A model generated the notes under the pieces. The model ran no database searches and was not told the DNA's origin. It saw only the letters and a list, made by a program, of their open reading frames with translations. Source: Pyxicephalus adspersus (taxonomy: Eukaryota; Chordata; Amphibia; Anura; Pyxicephalidae). From it: a stretch of DNA of 64,000 nucleotides. The stretch covers positions 91,369,176 through 91,433,175 of the forward strand of contig NC_092862.1 in the NCBI RefSeq assembly GCF_032062135.1, given 5' to 3'. This document shows positions 1-9,776 of this stretch, in pieces. The stretch's first letter is position 1, and each line of letters begins with the position of its first letter. The position numbers were made by a program, and so were the translations under genes.

Positions 1-539
1 TGGGTCCGCGAAATTTCGGCGGACCGATTTCGCAAATTCTATTCAAGTCAATTGCCCAACTTTAAACATTAAGAGCAAAGCCCCTATACATGTTAGAACC
101 ACCAATTTGCTAGGTATGTATAGAACAGTGGCAACAAGGGACAAATACAAACGTTCCAAAATACCTTGTGGTTTTCCAGAAAATAGCAGGCAAATAGGAT
201 TTTTGCGTGATGGACAGCGTCCAGAAGGCAGCATAAACATTAGGACATTAAGAAAGGGTGAACTCAACCCACTAGCAACAGTCTCTGCTATCAAAACAGC
301 AGAAGAATGCATTGCTTTTTAATGCACACACCCCTATTTAATATTTGATTACGCTATATTAATCCTGTTTAATAATAATAATATTAATAATAATAATAAT
401 TGCTAGCTGGCATCATGACCTGGATGACATGTGTTAGGAATGCCACCCATAAAATTGTGGACAAGTAGCGCAGTGACATTAGGCAAAAGAGACGGAGGGT
501 GGGTCAGCGGGAACAGTAGCAGTGTGTGGCCTTTGGTCA

Positions 540-2047
540 GCTATCGCCAGGGAGACCGTATTGGTAAGTGTCATGGAGAGCTGGGTGTAGTGCATCGTCA
601 CTGCCACCCAGAAGTGTGTAATACACTTTTTGTGAATGGAGTACTGACAGGCAGCAGCAGGAGGATACGGAGCAGTGACCGTATTGGTAACTGGCATCTA
701 AAGCTAGGTGTAGTGCATTGATAATGCCACCCACCCAGAAGTGTGTAATACAATTTTAGTGAATGGAGTACTGACAGGCGGCAGCAACAGCAGGAGGATG
801 AGGTGGTGGTCCCTGAGACGGAGCGTGGACTGCATTGGTAACTGGCATCTAGAGCTGGGTGTAGCGCATTGTCAATGCCACCCAGAAGTGTACAATTTTA
901 GTGAATGGAGTACTGACAGGCGGCAGCAACAGCAGGAGGAGGAGACGGTGAGCCCTGAGAAGGAGTGGGGACCGCATTGGTAACTGGCATCTAGAGCTGG
1001 GTGTAGTGCATCGTCAATGCCACCCGAAGTATACAATTTTAGCGAACAGAGTACTGACAGGTGGTGGTGGCAGCAGCAGCAGCAGGAGGAGGAGGAGGAG
1101 GCGGTGGGCCCTGAGATGGAGCGGGGACTGCATTGGTAACTGGCATCTAGAGCTGGGTGTAGTGCATTGACAATTCCACCCACCCAGAAATGTGTAACAC
1201 AATTTTAGTGAATGGAGTACTGATAGGCGGCAGCAGCAACAGCAGAAGGAGGCGGTGGGCCCTGAGACGGAGTGGGGATTGCCTTGGTAACTGGCATCCA
1301 GAGCTGGGTGTAGTGCATAGACAATGCCACCCACCCAGAAGTGTGTAATACAAATTTAGTAAATGGAGCACTGACAGGTGGCAGCAGCAGGAGGCGGTGG
1401 GCCCTGAGATGGAGCATGGACCGCCTTGGTAACTGGCATCTAGAGCTGGGTGTAGTGCATCGTCAATGCCACCCAGAAGTGTACAATTTTAGCGAATGAA
1501 GTACTGACAGGAGGTGGTGGCAGCAGCAGTAGGAGGAGGAGGAGGAGGCGGTGGGCCCTGAGGCAGAGCGGGGACTGCATTGGTAACTGGCATCTAGAGC
1601 TGGGTGTAGTGCATTGACAATTCCACCCACCCAGAAATGTGTTACACAATTTTAGTGAATGGAGTACTGACAGACGGCAGCAGCAACAGCAGAAGGAGGC
1701 GGTGGCCCCTGAGACTAAGTGGGGAACGCATTGGTAACTGGCATCCAGAGCTGGGTGTAGTGCATTGACAATCCCATCCACCCAGAAGTGTGTAATACAA
1801 TTTTAGTGAATAAAGTACTGACAGGCAGCAGCAGCAACAGCAGGAGGAGGAGGCGGTGGGCCCTGAGACGGAGCGTGGACGGCATTGGTAACTGGCATCT
1901 AGAGCTGGGTGTAGTGCATCATCAATGCCACCCAGAAGTCTACAATTTTAGTGAATGGAGTACTGACAGGTGGCAGCAGCAGCAACAAGAAGAGGCGGTG
2001 GTCCCTGTGACGGAGCGTGGACCGCATTGGTAACTGGCATCTAGAGC
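540..2047. repeat. Tandem array with ~142-156 bp monomers organised in a ~447-bp higher-order unit
   Basis: The anchor 'tggtaactggcat' (first copy variant) recurs at about 562, 685, 836, 978, 1134, 1285, 1427, 1581, 1732, 1886 and 2028. Each monomer has a conserved part (agctgggtgtagtgcat, gccacccagaagtgt, gagtactgacagg) and a variable CAG/GGA triplet core. From 1134 monomers fall into three types in the order A-B-C, A-B-C. Type A shares 'acaattccacccaccc', type B shares 'catccagagctggg', and type C has 'agaagtgtacaatttt' instead of 'tgtgtaatacaa'. The triplet core gives long open frames on both strands (Leu/Cys/Ser-rich or Ser/Arg-rich); I treat these as artefacts. Confidence 0.85.
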
Positions 2048-2299
2048 AGAAGGTACAGGCACATTAGCCACGATAATGTCTTTGCTGCTGTCACCGCTGT
2101 GCTGGTTGCTGCTGCTGCAGAAGAAGAGCCTGCTGCGCTTGAGGCCCCTGAGACCCAGTCCACAACACTCTCCACATGACGTGACTGCTGATATCCTACA
2201 GTGGCGGACTCCCGGGGAGTATGCCATATACCGCAAACCACCCAGCGCCACGCCTTCCCCTGCGTCTACTGCTCATCTTAGACTTATTCGAGCAAAAAT

Positions 2300-2760
2300 G
2301 CACCTGTACCAAACGGTTTCTTTGGTAAATAGGAACAGGTTTCAAACATTGAAATCTCTGTATTTTTTAAATAGTAGGACAGAAATTTCTGTTTTACCAA
2401 ACTGGCTTCTTTGGTAAATAGCAGTAGGTATCAAACACTGAAATATCTATATTTTTATATAGTAGGACAGAATTTTGTTTTTACCAAACGGTTTTCTTTG
2501 GTAAATAGCAAGAAGTATCAAACATTGAAATATCTATATTTTTTCTCATAGTAGAACAGAAATTTTTCCTTACCAAACTGTCTTCTTTAGTAAATAGCAA
2601 GAGGTATCAAACACTGAAATATCTGTATTTTTTTTTTTAGAGTAGGACAGAATTTTTTTTTTGTAGCAAACTGGCTTTTTTGGTAAATAGCAAGCAAGGT
2701 ATCAAAGACTGAAATATCTGTATTTTTTTTGGCTTTTATGGTACATAGAAACAGGTAGCA
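2300..2760. repeat. Tandem array, ~88-bp monomer, five to six copies
   Basis: The block 'taccaaac(g/t)g' followed by 'tttggtaaatagca', 'aaacactgaaatatct', a T-run and 'agtaggacagaa' recurs at about 2308, 2396, 2482, 2571 and 2663, with a decayed sixth copy near 2738. Spacings are 86-92 bp. It is AT-rich and unrelated in sequence to the array just before it. Confidence 0.85.
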
Positions 2761-3174
2761 TCAAAAACTGCTGTCTCTGTATATATACAGATATACAGAA
2801 GGCTCCTAACCTGTCCCTGTCACAATCCACGTCTCTCCCTGCTTCTATCCTTCACACAGCACACAAGAAGGAGTGACTAACCCCTCCCTCCTTCCCTGTA
2901 TATATGCCTGTGCTCAGATCTCTCCTGATTGGGCTGCTGGGTCTTGGTGTGCATCCTGGGAGCAAATGATTCGCTCCCAGCCGCGCCATTCCCGCCGGAA
3001 ATAGTGGGCGTTTCTGTCCCCTGCTTTTTTCCTCATTTGTACAGTGAGAACACAACCTCATGGCGAATCACAAAGCTGTTCTCACTTTGGTAAGCGAGAA
3101 AGGCTCGATTCGCTGTGGGATCCAACTTACAATTCTCACTCGCTCATCCCTAGTTACAGTGAGCATTAGTCTGA

Positions 3175-3480
3175 ATGGAAGGGGGGTTGCAGGACATCTT
3201 TAGTGTCAGGAATAGGTTTACAGAAAAGCTTAATGTTAGGTACCAGTAAGGTACAGAAAGTATTAGGGTTACAGGGAGGGTAAGTGTGAATGTCAGGGTC
3301 ACAGTAAATATGGGGGAACTGGTAGGTTACTGATAGGGTTAGTGTGTGATAATTAGGATTGCAGGGAGGGGTATGAGTTATAGGAATAGAGGAAATAAAA
3401 GTGTTCATGCTGGAGAGCTAGTTTTAATGTTACAGGGATAGATTTAGTATGAGTTTTGAGTGTTAAGTACACATTGTGGG
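3175..3480. repeat. Degenerate G-rich tract with telomere-like TTAGGGTTACAGGG words
   Basis: The plus strand is strongly G over C and carries scattered degenerate words such as 'attagggttacaggga', 'tgatagggttagtg' and 'aggattgcagggagg'. No fixed period is kept. It looks like an eroded minisatellite rather than a true interstitial telomere, because uninterrupted TTAGGG copies are absent. Confidence 0.5.
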
Positions 3481-3488
3481 CAGTATTA

Positions 3489-3711
3489 GGCTACACATGT
3501 TAGATGATTCTCGCCCAATATGCGCTCTAATGTGATGAACGTCCACAATAGAGGTGAAGGGAGAAGAGCACTGCAGAGTGCCACTTGCTTGTTCCCCCCA
3601 CCCTCTGCATAGAACAGAACAGTGATGTATGTACAGCGCTCGTTCATTCATCCTTCAGTTCTTTGGGAAAGATCATTTCCACCGACAACAATTGAGCATG
3701 TGTACGCAGCC
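3489..3711. mobile_element. Harbinger-like MITE (GCTGCGTACACA terminal family), copy 1, 223 bp
   Basis: The right terminus 'catgtgtacgcagcc' pairs with the left terminus 'ggctacacatg', and both ends are flanked by TTA (3486-3488 and 3712-3714). Internal words 'atgattctcgccc' and 'gttcattcatcc' are shared with the copy at 22562-22892. A three-base TWA target duplication is typical of PIF/Harbinger elements; the assignment rests on that and the shared termini. It is the shortest and most diverged of the four copies. Confidence 0.65.
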
Positions 3712-3714
3712 TTA

Positions 3715-4490
3715 ATGTTGAAGGAAAGGTAATGCCATAGAGATGAATTGTACATGTGTATTGTACATGCAAGGTTCAGCATATCTTTAAGAACAAAAGA
3801 ACATGCACACCTGACGTGAAGTAAAGCTTAATATCCTGTACTGACCTTCTAAAGAAAAATCCTATAATATATAATCAGAGTTGAAAATATAGATCAATCC
3901 CGTAACGGATATTAGTTTGAGGTTTATCAACCACTGACATCGCTCCTTGGTAATCTAAGGGCTGCTGGTGACAGCATGAGAGGATTTGAGACATTTGCTG
4001 AAAGATCATTGTCACCATTTGCCTTAACAATGCACTTGTACACAAAAAATAGCTGGTGGCTAATTTATTAATTGAATGGTTTGCACACAGCATGGAAAAG
4101 CACATACCCAAACAATAGCCTTTGTATCATGCATTAGTGGAACTTGTTTATTTGGCATGCAAGGCTCGAGGAGATAACTCAGATCTCAATAAAACAGAGG
4201 AAATTAAATTGGTGTGACATCAGCTGGTGGAAAAAAAACATTGAGGTTATTGAGGATATATGAAATGAACAATTGTACCTGTAAATCTGACCATAGAGGA
4301 GGGCTATTAAACGTGGTATAGTCCCTAGGTCCTGTGTTGTTCATGGGCAGATTTACAGTCTAAAGACCTATCAGGATAAGGATTTTGAAATAAAAGTTAT
4401 TTTCAGTGAAGGCCGATGAAATTTGAAAATGACACACAAATGGCTGGTGTTAAATTATTGTGAACTGAGCCTAAATGATTTTTGTAATTG
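3715..4490. other. Stretch of DDC intron 4 with no recognised element
   Basis: AT-rich sequence with no coding signature, tandem repeat or terminal inverted repeat that I can see. Confidence 0.5.
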
Positions 4491-4494
4491 CTTA

Positions 4495-4990
4495 AAGCAG
4501 ACCTAAACTAAAAGTTTTACTTTATAAAAATGGGTTGTCTACCCTTTTATGTAAAGTAAAAATATTTTTTGTTTCTTTTTTTAACTGCAACACACTTTTT
4601 TTTTCAAAGCCCCCCCCATTCTGTCATAATCACCATGACAGTCAAGATTTAATGGTAGCGCAGAGCCTCCCGGGATACCTACATCACACAACCCTGGGAG
4701 GCGTTTGGCTGCTCCTTCTGAGCAGGCATTTTCCTTCATCAGCATGGGCAAAGAGATACCGATCTCACGCATGCACAGGGAGATTGGCACTCTTTTTTCC
4801 CTTTTACTGCAGGCTACTGAACCCGATCTTGCATCTCCGCAGTGCGAGACTGGGTGATGTAGCCAGAAGAAGGATGAAGATGGCAGCACCTGGTGCTTCC
4901 TCCGTGCCAAGACAAAGGGGAACTTCAGAATGGCCCAGGTCCTGATTGAGGACTCAATGGAGGCACAATTGGGGGAACTCCTGCCATAAT
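4495..4990. repeat. Interspersed repeat with 'ttaaagcagacctaaac' start
   Basis: A block of higher GC than its surroundings begins 'gcttaaagcagacctaaactaaaag'-like and runs to about 4985. Similar openings occur at 13703 ('attaaagcggacctcttacc'), and similar middle or tail words ('gcaggtaggag', 'ttattgcaga') occur at about 14810-14870 and 59440-59480. This suggests one dispersed family. Long open frames on both strands here have no recognisable homology. The class is unknown. Confidence 0.4.
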
Positions 4991-5096
4991 TACGTAGAAT
5001 ATTAGTCAATTAGAAGAATACCTCTTATGTTAGGAAGGCTACCACCCTTACAGATAAACAATCTGTTAAACTTACCTAGGAGTCACAAACTGCTCA

Positions 5097-5149
5097 TTGC
5101 TCAAAGAACCCCTAGCAACCTCTGGAGGAACCCTTTTTGAGAAACACTG
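5097..5149 (-). mobile_element. hAT-like MITE end fragment (CAGTGTTTCTCAA family)
   Basis: The stretch 'aagaacccctagcaacctc' through 'tttttgagaaacactg' is the reverse orientation of the family seen at 5803-6130. Only about 50 bp of one end survives. Confidence 0.55.
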
Positions 5150-5802
5150 AACTAGTTAGTTCTCGGGTTTGAAGGCACACTCTGATTGCGTTTTTTTTCA
5201 GCAGGCACTTTCTCAATCAAAAATAATTGCTAGAAGCAACCATTCTTATTTAATCCAATGGAGAAGGACAGCATCACTTTTTTAGAATGGTAATCAATGG
5301 GCAAAGAGACTGTTAAAAACACTTGACAAGGGTTCTTTTTGTTTATTTCTCTATCTTAAATCAAATTTAGATAAGAAATCAAGATAGAATCAGGATAGGA
5401 AAGTTAGATAGAATCAAATTTAGATAGAAAGTCTTGGTAAACATTCACTTTAACCCTCCACATACACAGGTTCAAAACATACTGTTTACTTTAGCAACTA
5501 TTTGTGTCTTCTCTTTTCTAACTGGACAAAAATAATTGCGAAAAAATTTTTATTGCTTAAACTGACCAGTTCTTTTTTCACAACAACTTTTCCTTTCCAT
5601 TAACTTTTCCAAAAATCAATCTGTGTTGGTATTGGACACAGCAAGGACTGCTTCCACAAGCTGTTAGAAAATGATTCTAGCCCTATGTTGTAGGTACAAA
5701 AAATGGTCTCTACTGAATAATGTTTGGCTTATATATCAATCATATATCTATTATGAATCATTTTAATATGTTTGCTATATGAGTCAAATTCAATGTATTA
5801 TC

Positions 5803-6130
5803 TAGTCATTCTCAAAAAGGGGTTTTGTGGTTCCCCAGGGTTGCTTCAAAAGTTGCTGAGGTTTCCTCGAACTAGAGCTAACTGACTTCCCATTTGATAA
5901 GCTTGCAAAGTTCTGGGGCTAACATTACTTGGTAGAGACAACAGCATGTCTTATGATGTTTATAGTTGTCTAAAAAGTGTAATTCTAGCCACCACTGTAG
6001 GGGGCATTCTTTCTACTAGCCACCAATTTAAGAGGTATTTTCCCCCCACTGACAGGTGTTTCCTTAAGATTATTTACACCTGAAAATTATTTAGTGGGTT
6101 CCACAAGGGTTAAAAGGTTGAGAAAGGCTG
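5803..6130 (+). mobile_element. hAT-like MITE (CAGTGTTTCTCAA family), near full length
   Basis: The left end 'tagtcattctcaaaaagggg' and right end 'ggttgagaaaggctg' are imperfect inverted repeats. The inner part carries 'gttccccagggttgc' and 'ttgctgaggtttcctcgaac', typical of a vertebrate repeat I know by pattern as hAT-derived. The flanking 8-mers (gtattatc and gtaaaacc) match at only 5 of 8 positions, so the target duplication is eroded or the ends are off by a base. Confidence 0.55.
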
Positions 6131-6479
6131 GTAAAACCTATTAAAAATGTCTTATAGTGTATGGCCTCTAAGGCCCATTTGTACTGCTGCTCTGTCTGCC
6201 TGTGTGGTGGTCAATATTAGGCCATATTTATCTACAGCGGTGAACTTTAACAACTTTAACAAGGTATAACAGAGTAGACCTCCCTGTGCTTTCTGAACAT
6301 AATTACAAACCTCCCGAACTTCTAGTACTGTATAACATGTTTGTTTATTATTCTCCTTTAGATCAGCTCTAAACACAGTACTAAAAGTGGAGCTTCAAGC
6401 AGCAAGAAAAAAAATTAAGTTTCACTTTAAAAAGAATACACTTTTATTCTTTAAGTTTAGGTGTTTGAAATAGGAGTAA

Positions 6480-7060
6480 AGCAATAACATTAGTAGTTTT
6501 AATAAACTATGTTGGTATTTGATCAGCATCAGTACTGCATGACTGACATTTGTAGAATTATACAGGAATGAACAGGTTAATTACAGTTGCCATGGTAAAG
6601 GAAGCAAATGTGAAAGGAAAAAATGGTGACCAGTGTCTACACCCATAGAGTGATTTCTTTTATCTCTGCTCTCATTTCTATTGCCGCCTGAGATGAATCA
6701 GCTTATAATGATGCCTTAGAAAGATGCAGGTTTTCAAATGTAATTACAAGCCAATTTTCACAGGCAACAGTTTACCAACAGGGCAATTACAGCTTGGCTC
6801 GGTAATTTGCTTTTAGCCTTTTTCAGTCACATAACATTTAGGATACGCACAGGAGAGATAGGAAATCAATATTACAAAATGTCTAACAGTACCTAACATC
6901 ACGGCAAGGGGACACTTGTTTGGCCAATGCCACCTCTGTTTGCGTCGTATACCTTTATAGATAATCAGCAGCTGCCGCTAGAAAAATAAATACTGCAGGC
7001 AGAAATATTTGCTTTTATTGGAAAAATGATTACATTCCCATTCAGCTACATCTGTTGATA
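6480..7060. promoter_or_regulatory. Candidate conserved noncoding element in DDC intron 4
   Basis: This stretch lacks repeat signatures and holds several homeodomain-type core words close together (taattaca, caattacag, ggtaattt near 6740-6810), plus 'gatgaatcagcttataatgatgcc'. It reads like deeply conserved noncoding DNA, but I have no alignment. This is pattern-based inference only. Confidence 0.2.
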
Positions 7061-7470
7061 TCTGGAATTGCATTGCAATATATTGTGCCCTTTATTACTG
7101 CAAAGTGGCCTGACCACTTTATAAACACAGAGCAATGTAATTCAGAAATCTTCAGTATTATTTTGCTGGTTCTTCAAATTATTCAACTTAATGTTTACGT
7201 GTCACTGCAACCAAAACTAATGATTTACCTTTCAGAGGATATCCACTGGTGAAATCTATAAGGTGGGCTTACTTTATCTGTTGAATTTTACATTTATTTC
7301 ACATTGCAGTGAGAAATATTGTGGCAGTTCCCAAAAGAAATAAAGAACTAGTAGCTAATTTACACTGCAGACAGATTTGGACAGGCAGAGCCGTTAGGAC
7401 ATTTTTTCAGTTTTGGAAAAAGCAGGGAAAGTTGGATTTCTGTCCCTGTTTTTTCTATGCTCCCATTATT

Positions 7471-8050
7471 ATTATACAGTATTTATACAGCGCCAACATA
7501 TTAGGCATATTAAGTCCATAGTCATTTCACTATCTTTCCCACAAAGGGGCCCACAATCTAATGTCCCTACCATAGTCAAATGTCTTTAATACAGTCTAAG
7601 GCAGCGGTCTCCAACTGGTGGTCTGTGGCGCTGTCCCCCATATGTATACAACCCACCCACTCTCCCATTCCAGGCTCAGACCTGCTTGCTACACATCCTG
7701 GGGGGACAGTAGCGCAGCAAGCAGGTCCTGTGATGGGGGAGTGGATGGGTTCTGGCATCATGACAACACTCTGGGGGAAGTTTCTTCAACTCCCTGTGCA
7801 TGCGTGGTATGGTTTTCATGGATTGTGAGGTCTGAAATGTTGGCGACTACTGGTGTAAGGTCAAAATTTGGGGAAAAGCTAATTAACCTAACTGCATGTT
7901 TTTGTAATGTGGGAGGAAACCAGAGTACCCAATGGAAACCCACGCAAACATGGGGAGAACATGCAAACTCCAGGCAGATAGTGTCCTGGCCAAGATTTGA
8001 ACCTGTGACCTAGCGCTGGAAAGGCCAGCACTGTGCTGGCCATTATCTCT
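7471..8050 (+). repeat. SINE-like dispersed repeat, interrupted by a hAT MITE at 7602-7852
   Basis: It starts after an ATT microsatellite with 'tatacagcgccaacatatta' and continues through 'cacaatctaatgtccctacc', 'aattaacctaactgcatg', 'acatggggagaacatgcaaa' and 'gatttgaacctgtgacc'. The last part resembles a tRNA B-box (GGTTCGAATCC type). The same family occurs at 30692-30935 and as fragments at 31515-31615, 33525-33640 and 34330-34450. Removing 7602-7860 rejoins the repeat at 'gtctaagg|tcaaaattt'. Confidence 0.7.
7602..7852. mobile_element. hAT-like MITE, 251 bp, nested in the SINE-like repeat
   Basis: The left terminus 'cagcggtctccaact' and the right terminus (reverse complement 'cagtagtcgccaacat') are inverted repeats. 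Flanking octamers are gtctaagg (7594-7601) and gtgtaagg (7853-7860), an 8-bp target duplication with one mismatch, which is the hAT hallmark. It contains an internal inverted repeat around 'cagacctgcttgct' and 'agcaagcaggtcctg'. No coding capacity is needed or seen. Confidence 0.75.
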
Positions 8051-8821
8051 CCCATTAGAGAAATTTCATATGACAATAATGTACAGGGAAATACCTCCAA
8101 CAAAAGCACAGCAATACAATAAAAATAGAAGTTCTAGCCATTCCCTACACTGTCCAAACCTTTGTGTATGTAACACTTCCTGTAACAGATATTGTGTTTA
8201 GCGGTTTGTTCATGAAAGGTGTGTGCAGACCTGCTGCAACCAATGCTTTGTGTGCATATGCAGCTTGTAGTCAGGAGGATGGAATAATGCAGTTATGTTA
8301 AAGAGCGCCTTCTATTTAAAATTAAAGATTTGACTAAACTGGCCAGGCTTCCTTATGGACCCATCTACTATATGTAGATAGAAAATGTACATGTAAATTA
8401 GAAATTCTACTTTACTGCCCCCAAAGCGTAGGCAAGGATGACATCACTGACTTCCTAAGAAGATTCCTATGGAAGACAGAGTAGGCAAAATCTCTTGAGA
8501 AGACACTGTTGCAATGTATTTAAGTGTTCTGGTGATGCCCTACCCAAAACTGCAAAAGACAGGAAGAGGTAAGGGTTGTATAATTCAAACCCCATTACAG
8601 ATACATTTTCTACCTAATTCTAACAGGTGATTTGGATATAGGGAGGGGGCCCAACCAGTGTAAGTGGATATTCACTTTTATTAAAATGTCTGCTTTAAAA
8701 AAGTATTAATAAGGTAGACTAAACCTACCACCTAGTAACAAAAAAAGTCACATTACTGATACTCTCAAAGGCAGTAAAATGACAGTGTACAGTTACACAC
8801 TGCTGATAAGTTGTGTCTTAC
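8051..8821. other. DDC intron 4 sequence adjacent to exon 4, nothing recognised
   Basis: AT-rich with no repeat termini or coding signature recognised. The next DDC exon (expected to continue after Q145) was looked for on the minus strand here and further left and not found, so it should lie outside the window. Confidence 0.5.
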
Positions 8822-8941
8822 CTGAATTACACCCCCACCTTCACCTTTACTTCCAGCTAGAAATTGCTCTGGCAAACCTATTGCCTTTCCCAGCCAGTCC
8901 AACATGACTGTCTCCAGCTCTGTGCATGCTGGACTTGAAGC
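8822..8941 (-). CDS. DDC: DDC coding exon 4 (aromatic L-amino acid decarboxylase, residues 106-145)
   Basis: 120 bases read minus-strand as 40 codons, beginning [10 protein letters not shown] and ending GEGGGVIQ. The exon is bounded by an acceptor (tatttaag at 8942-8949) and a donor GTAAGA (8816-8821), both in phase 0. PACTELE and GEGGGVIQ are diagnostic of the group II PLP decarboxylases DDC and HDC. The middle part ([15 protein letters not shown]) is the variable loop of the family. It joins in frame to exon 3, which ends in Trp. The enzyme is a cytosolic PLP-dependent dimer that makes dopamine from L-DOPA and serotonin from 5-hydroxytryptophan. The lysine that binds PLP is encoded further downstream and is not in this window. 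Confidence 0.95.
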
Positions 8942-9605
8942 CTTAAATACAAAAAAGACCAAAACATTTTTTTAAGTAGACTATTACATGTTATTAATTT
9001 TTGTTCAGCGCCTAAATATACTTATACACATGCAAAGCACTGCATTTACTAAAAGCTAATATCAGGTTATGGTTCAGTGTATGAGATTCTGACAACATTT
9101 GAGACATCAAATAGCAAAAATGAAAGGTGTATTTGTTTATAGGTATGTATGTTTGCTTCATTTATCCATAAATTCTGCAGACAAGAGGATCAGATGTGGA
9201 CAGTACCACAGAAAAACTTCAAGCAGCCGCTCACCCTATTTTTATGACATTAAGGGCCACTAGAAAGTTAAACATTAGTAGCCAATTAGACCTATGTGTT
9301 GTGGCAGCAAGCACAGTAATGCACTAACATGCATTGTGGTGCCACTCATTTTTAAAGGCATCCCAATGCACTAAGGGAATGCATTTGCAGCACACCAAAC
9401 AAATGTGTGTACATTGCCCTAGGGCATGTTAATGGTGAGTAACCAATCATTTCTTATATAACAGCCAAGACATGTATAAATTAAATCATGCTGAAACTTT
9501 ACAAAAACAATGATAAGTGTAAGAGAAATATTAAAGTATAGTATAGTGTAGTAAAGTAAAGTAAAGTCACATCATATATGAAAAATAACAACTTTATAAA
9601 CTTAC

Positions 9606-9719
9606 CCAAGTAAAGCCAATGCATCCAATAGCTCCACACAGCATATCGGCAAGCATGGCTGGATATGAATTGGCAGTGGGAAAGTATGCAAAAAAGTAAG
9701 GACTGTGCCAATGCGTTAC
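9606..9719 (-). CDS. DDC: DDC coding exon 3 (residues 68-105)
   Basis: 114 bases give 38 codons on the minus strand, from [15 protein letters not shown] to [10 protein letters not shown]. The acceptor is 'tttcctag' just above 9719 and the donor is GTAAGT at 9600-9605; both junctions fall between codons. With exon 2 supplying 67 residues, the active-site neighbourhood falls at Trp71, Tyr79, Phe80, Pro81 and Thr82, the numbering known from mammalian enzymes. That supports the start codon and splice calls. [13 protein letters not shown] is the highly conserved helix of this family. HDC is the only close alternative, and the neighbouring GRB10 argues for DDC. Confidence 0.95.
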
Positions 9720-9776
9720 CTAGGAAATGGAATAAATATACAGATTTAATTTTCTTTCATTGATATAGTTAGGTGT

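Larger units (their letters stand above)
1..3152. mobile_element. Composite non-autonomous DNA-transposon-like element carrying two tandem arrays (left end outside window)
   Basis: The left edge (1-40) and the right flank (about 3060-3150) share words built on 'gcgaa' and 'gattcgc', and the right part ends in 'cgctcatcccta'. From memory this type of ending is common in dispersed frog repeats. Between them lie the higher-order tandem array (about 540-2047), an 88-bp tandem array (about 2300-2760) and a unique part (2770-3060). I see no transposase reading frame; the open frames here are shadows of the triplet-rich arrays. The left terminus and target duplication cannot be checked because the element runs off the window. 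Treating it as one element is inference. Confidence 0.4.

Noticed and set aside
479..2251. Several overlapping 60-115 codon frames on both strands
   Set aside because: They are translations of the tandem array's triplet cores, change frame with each monomer and have no independent start or splice signals.
4535..5009. 136- and 142-codon frames facing each other
   Set aside because: Both cover the same dispersed repeat on opposite strands, and neither shows a known motif or splice context.
1..8821. Search for DDC exon 5 and later
   Set aside because: No minus-strand segment with the expected continuation after GEGGGVIQ was found; it is assumed to lie beyond the left edge.
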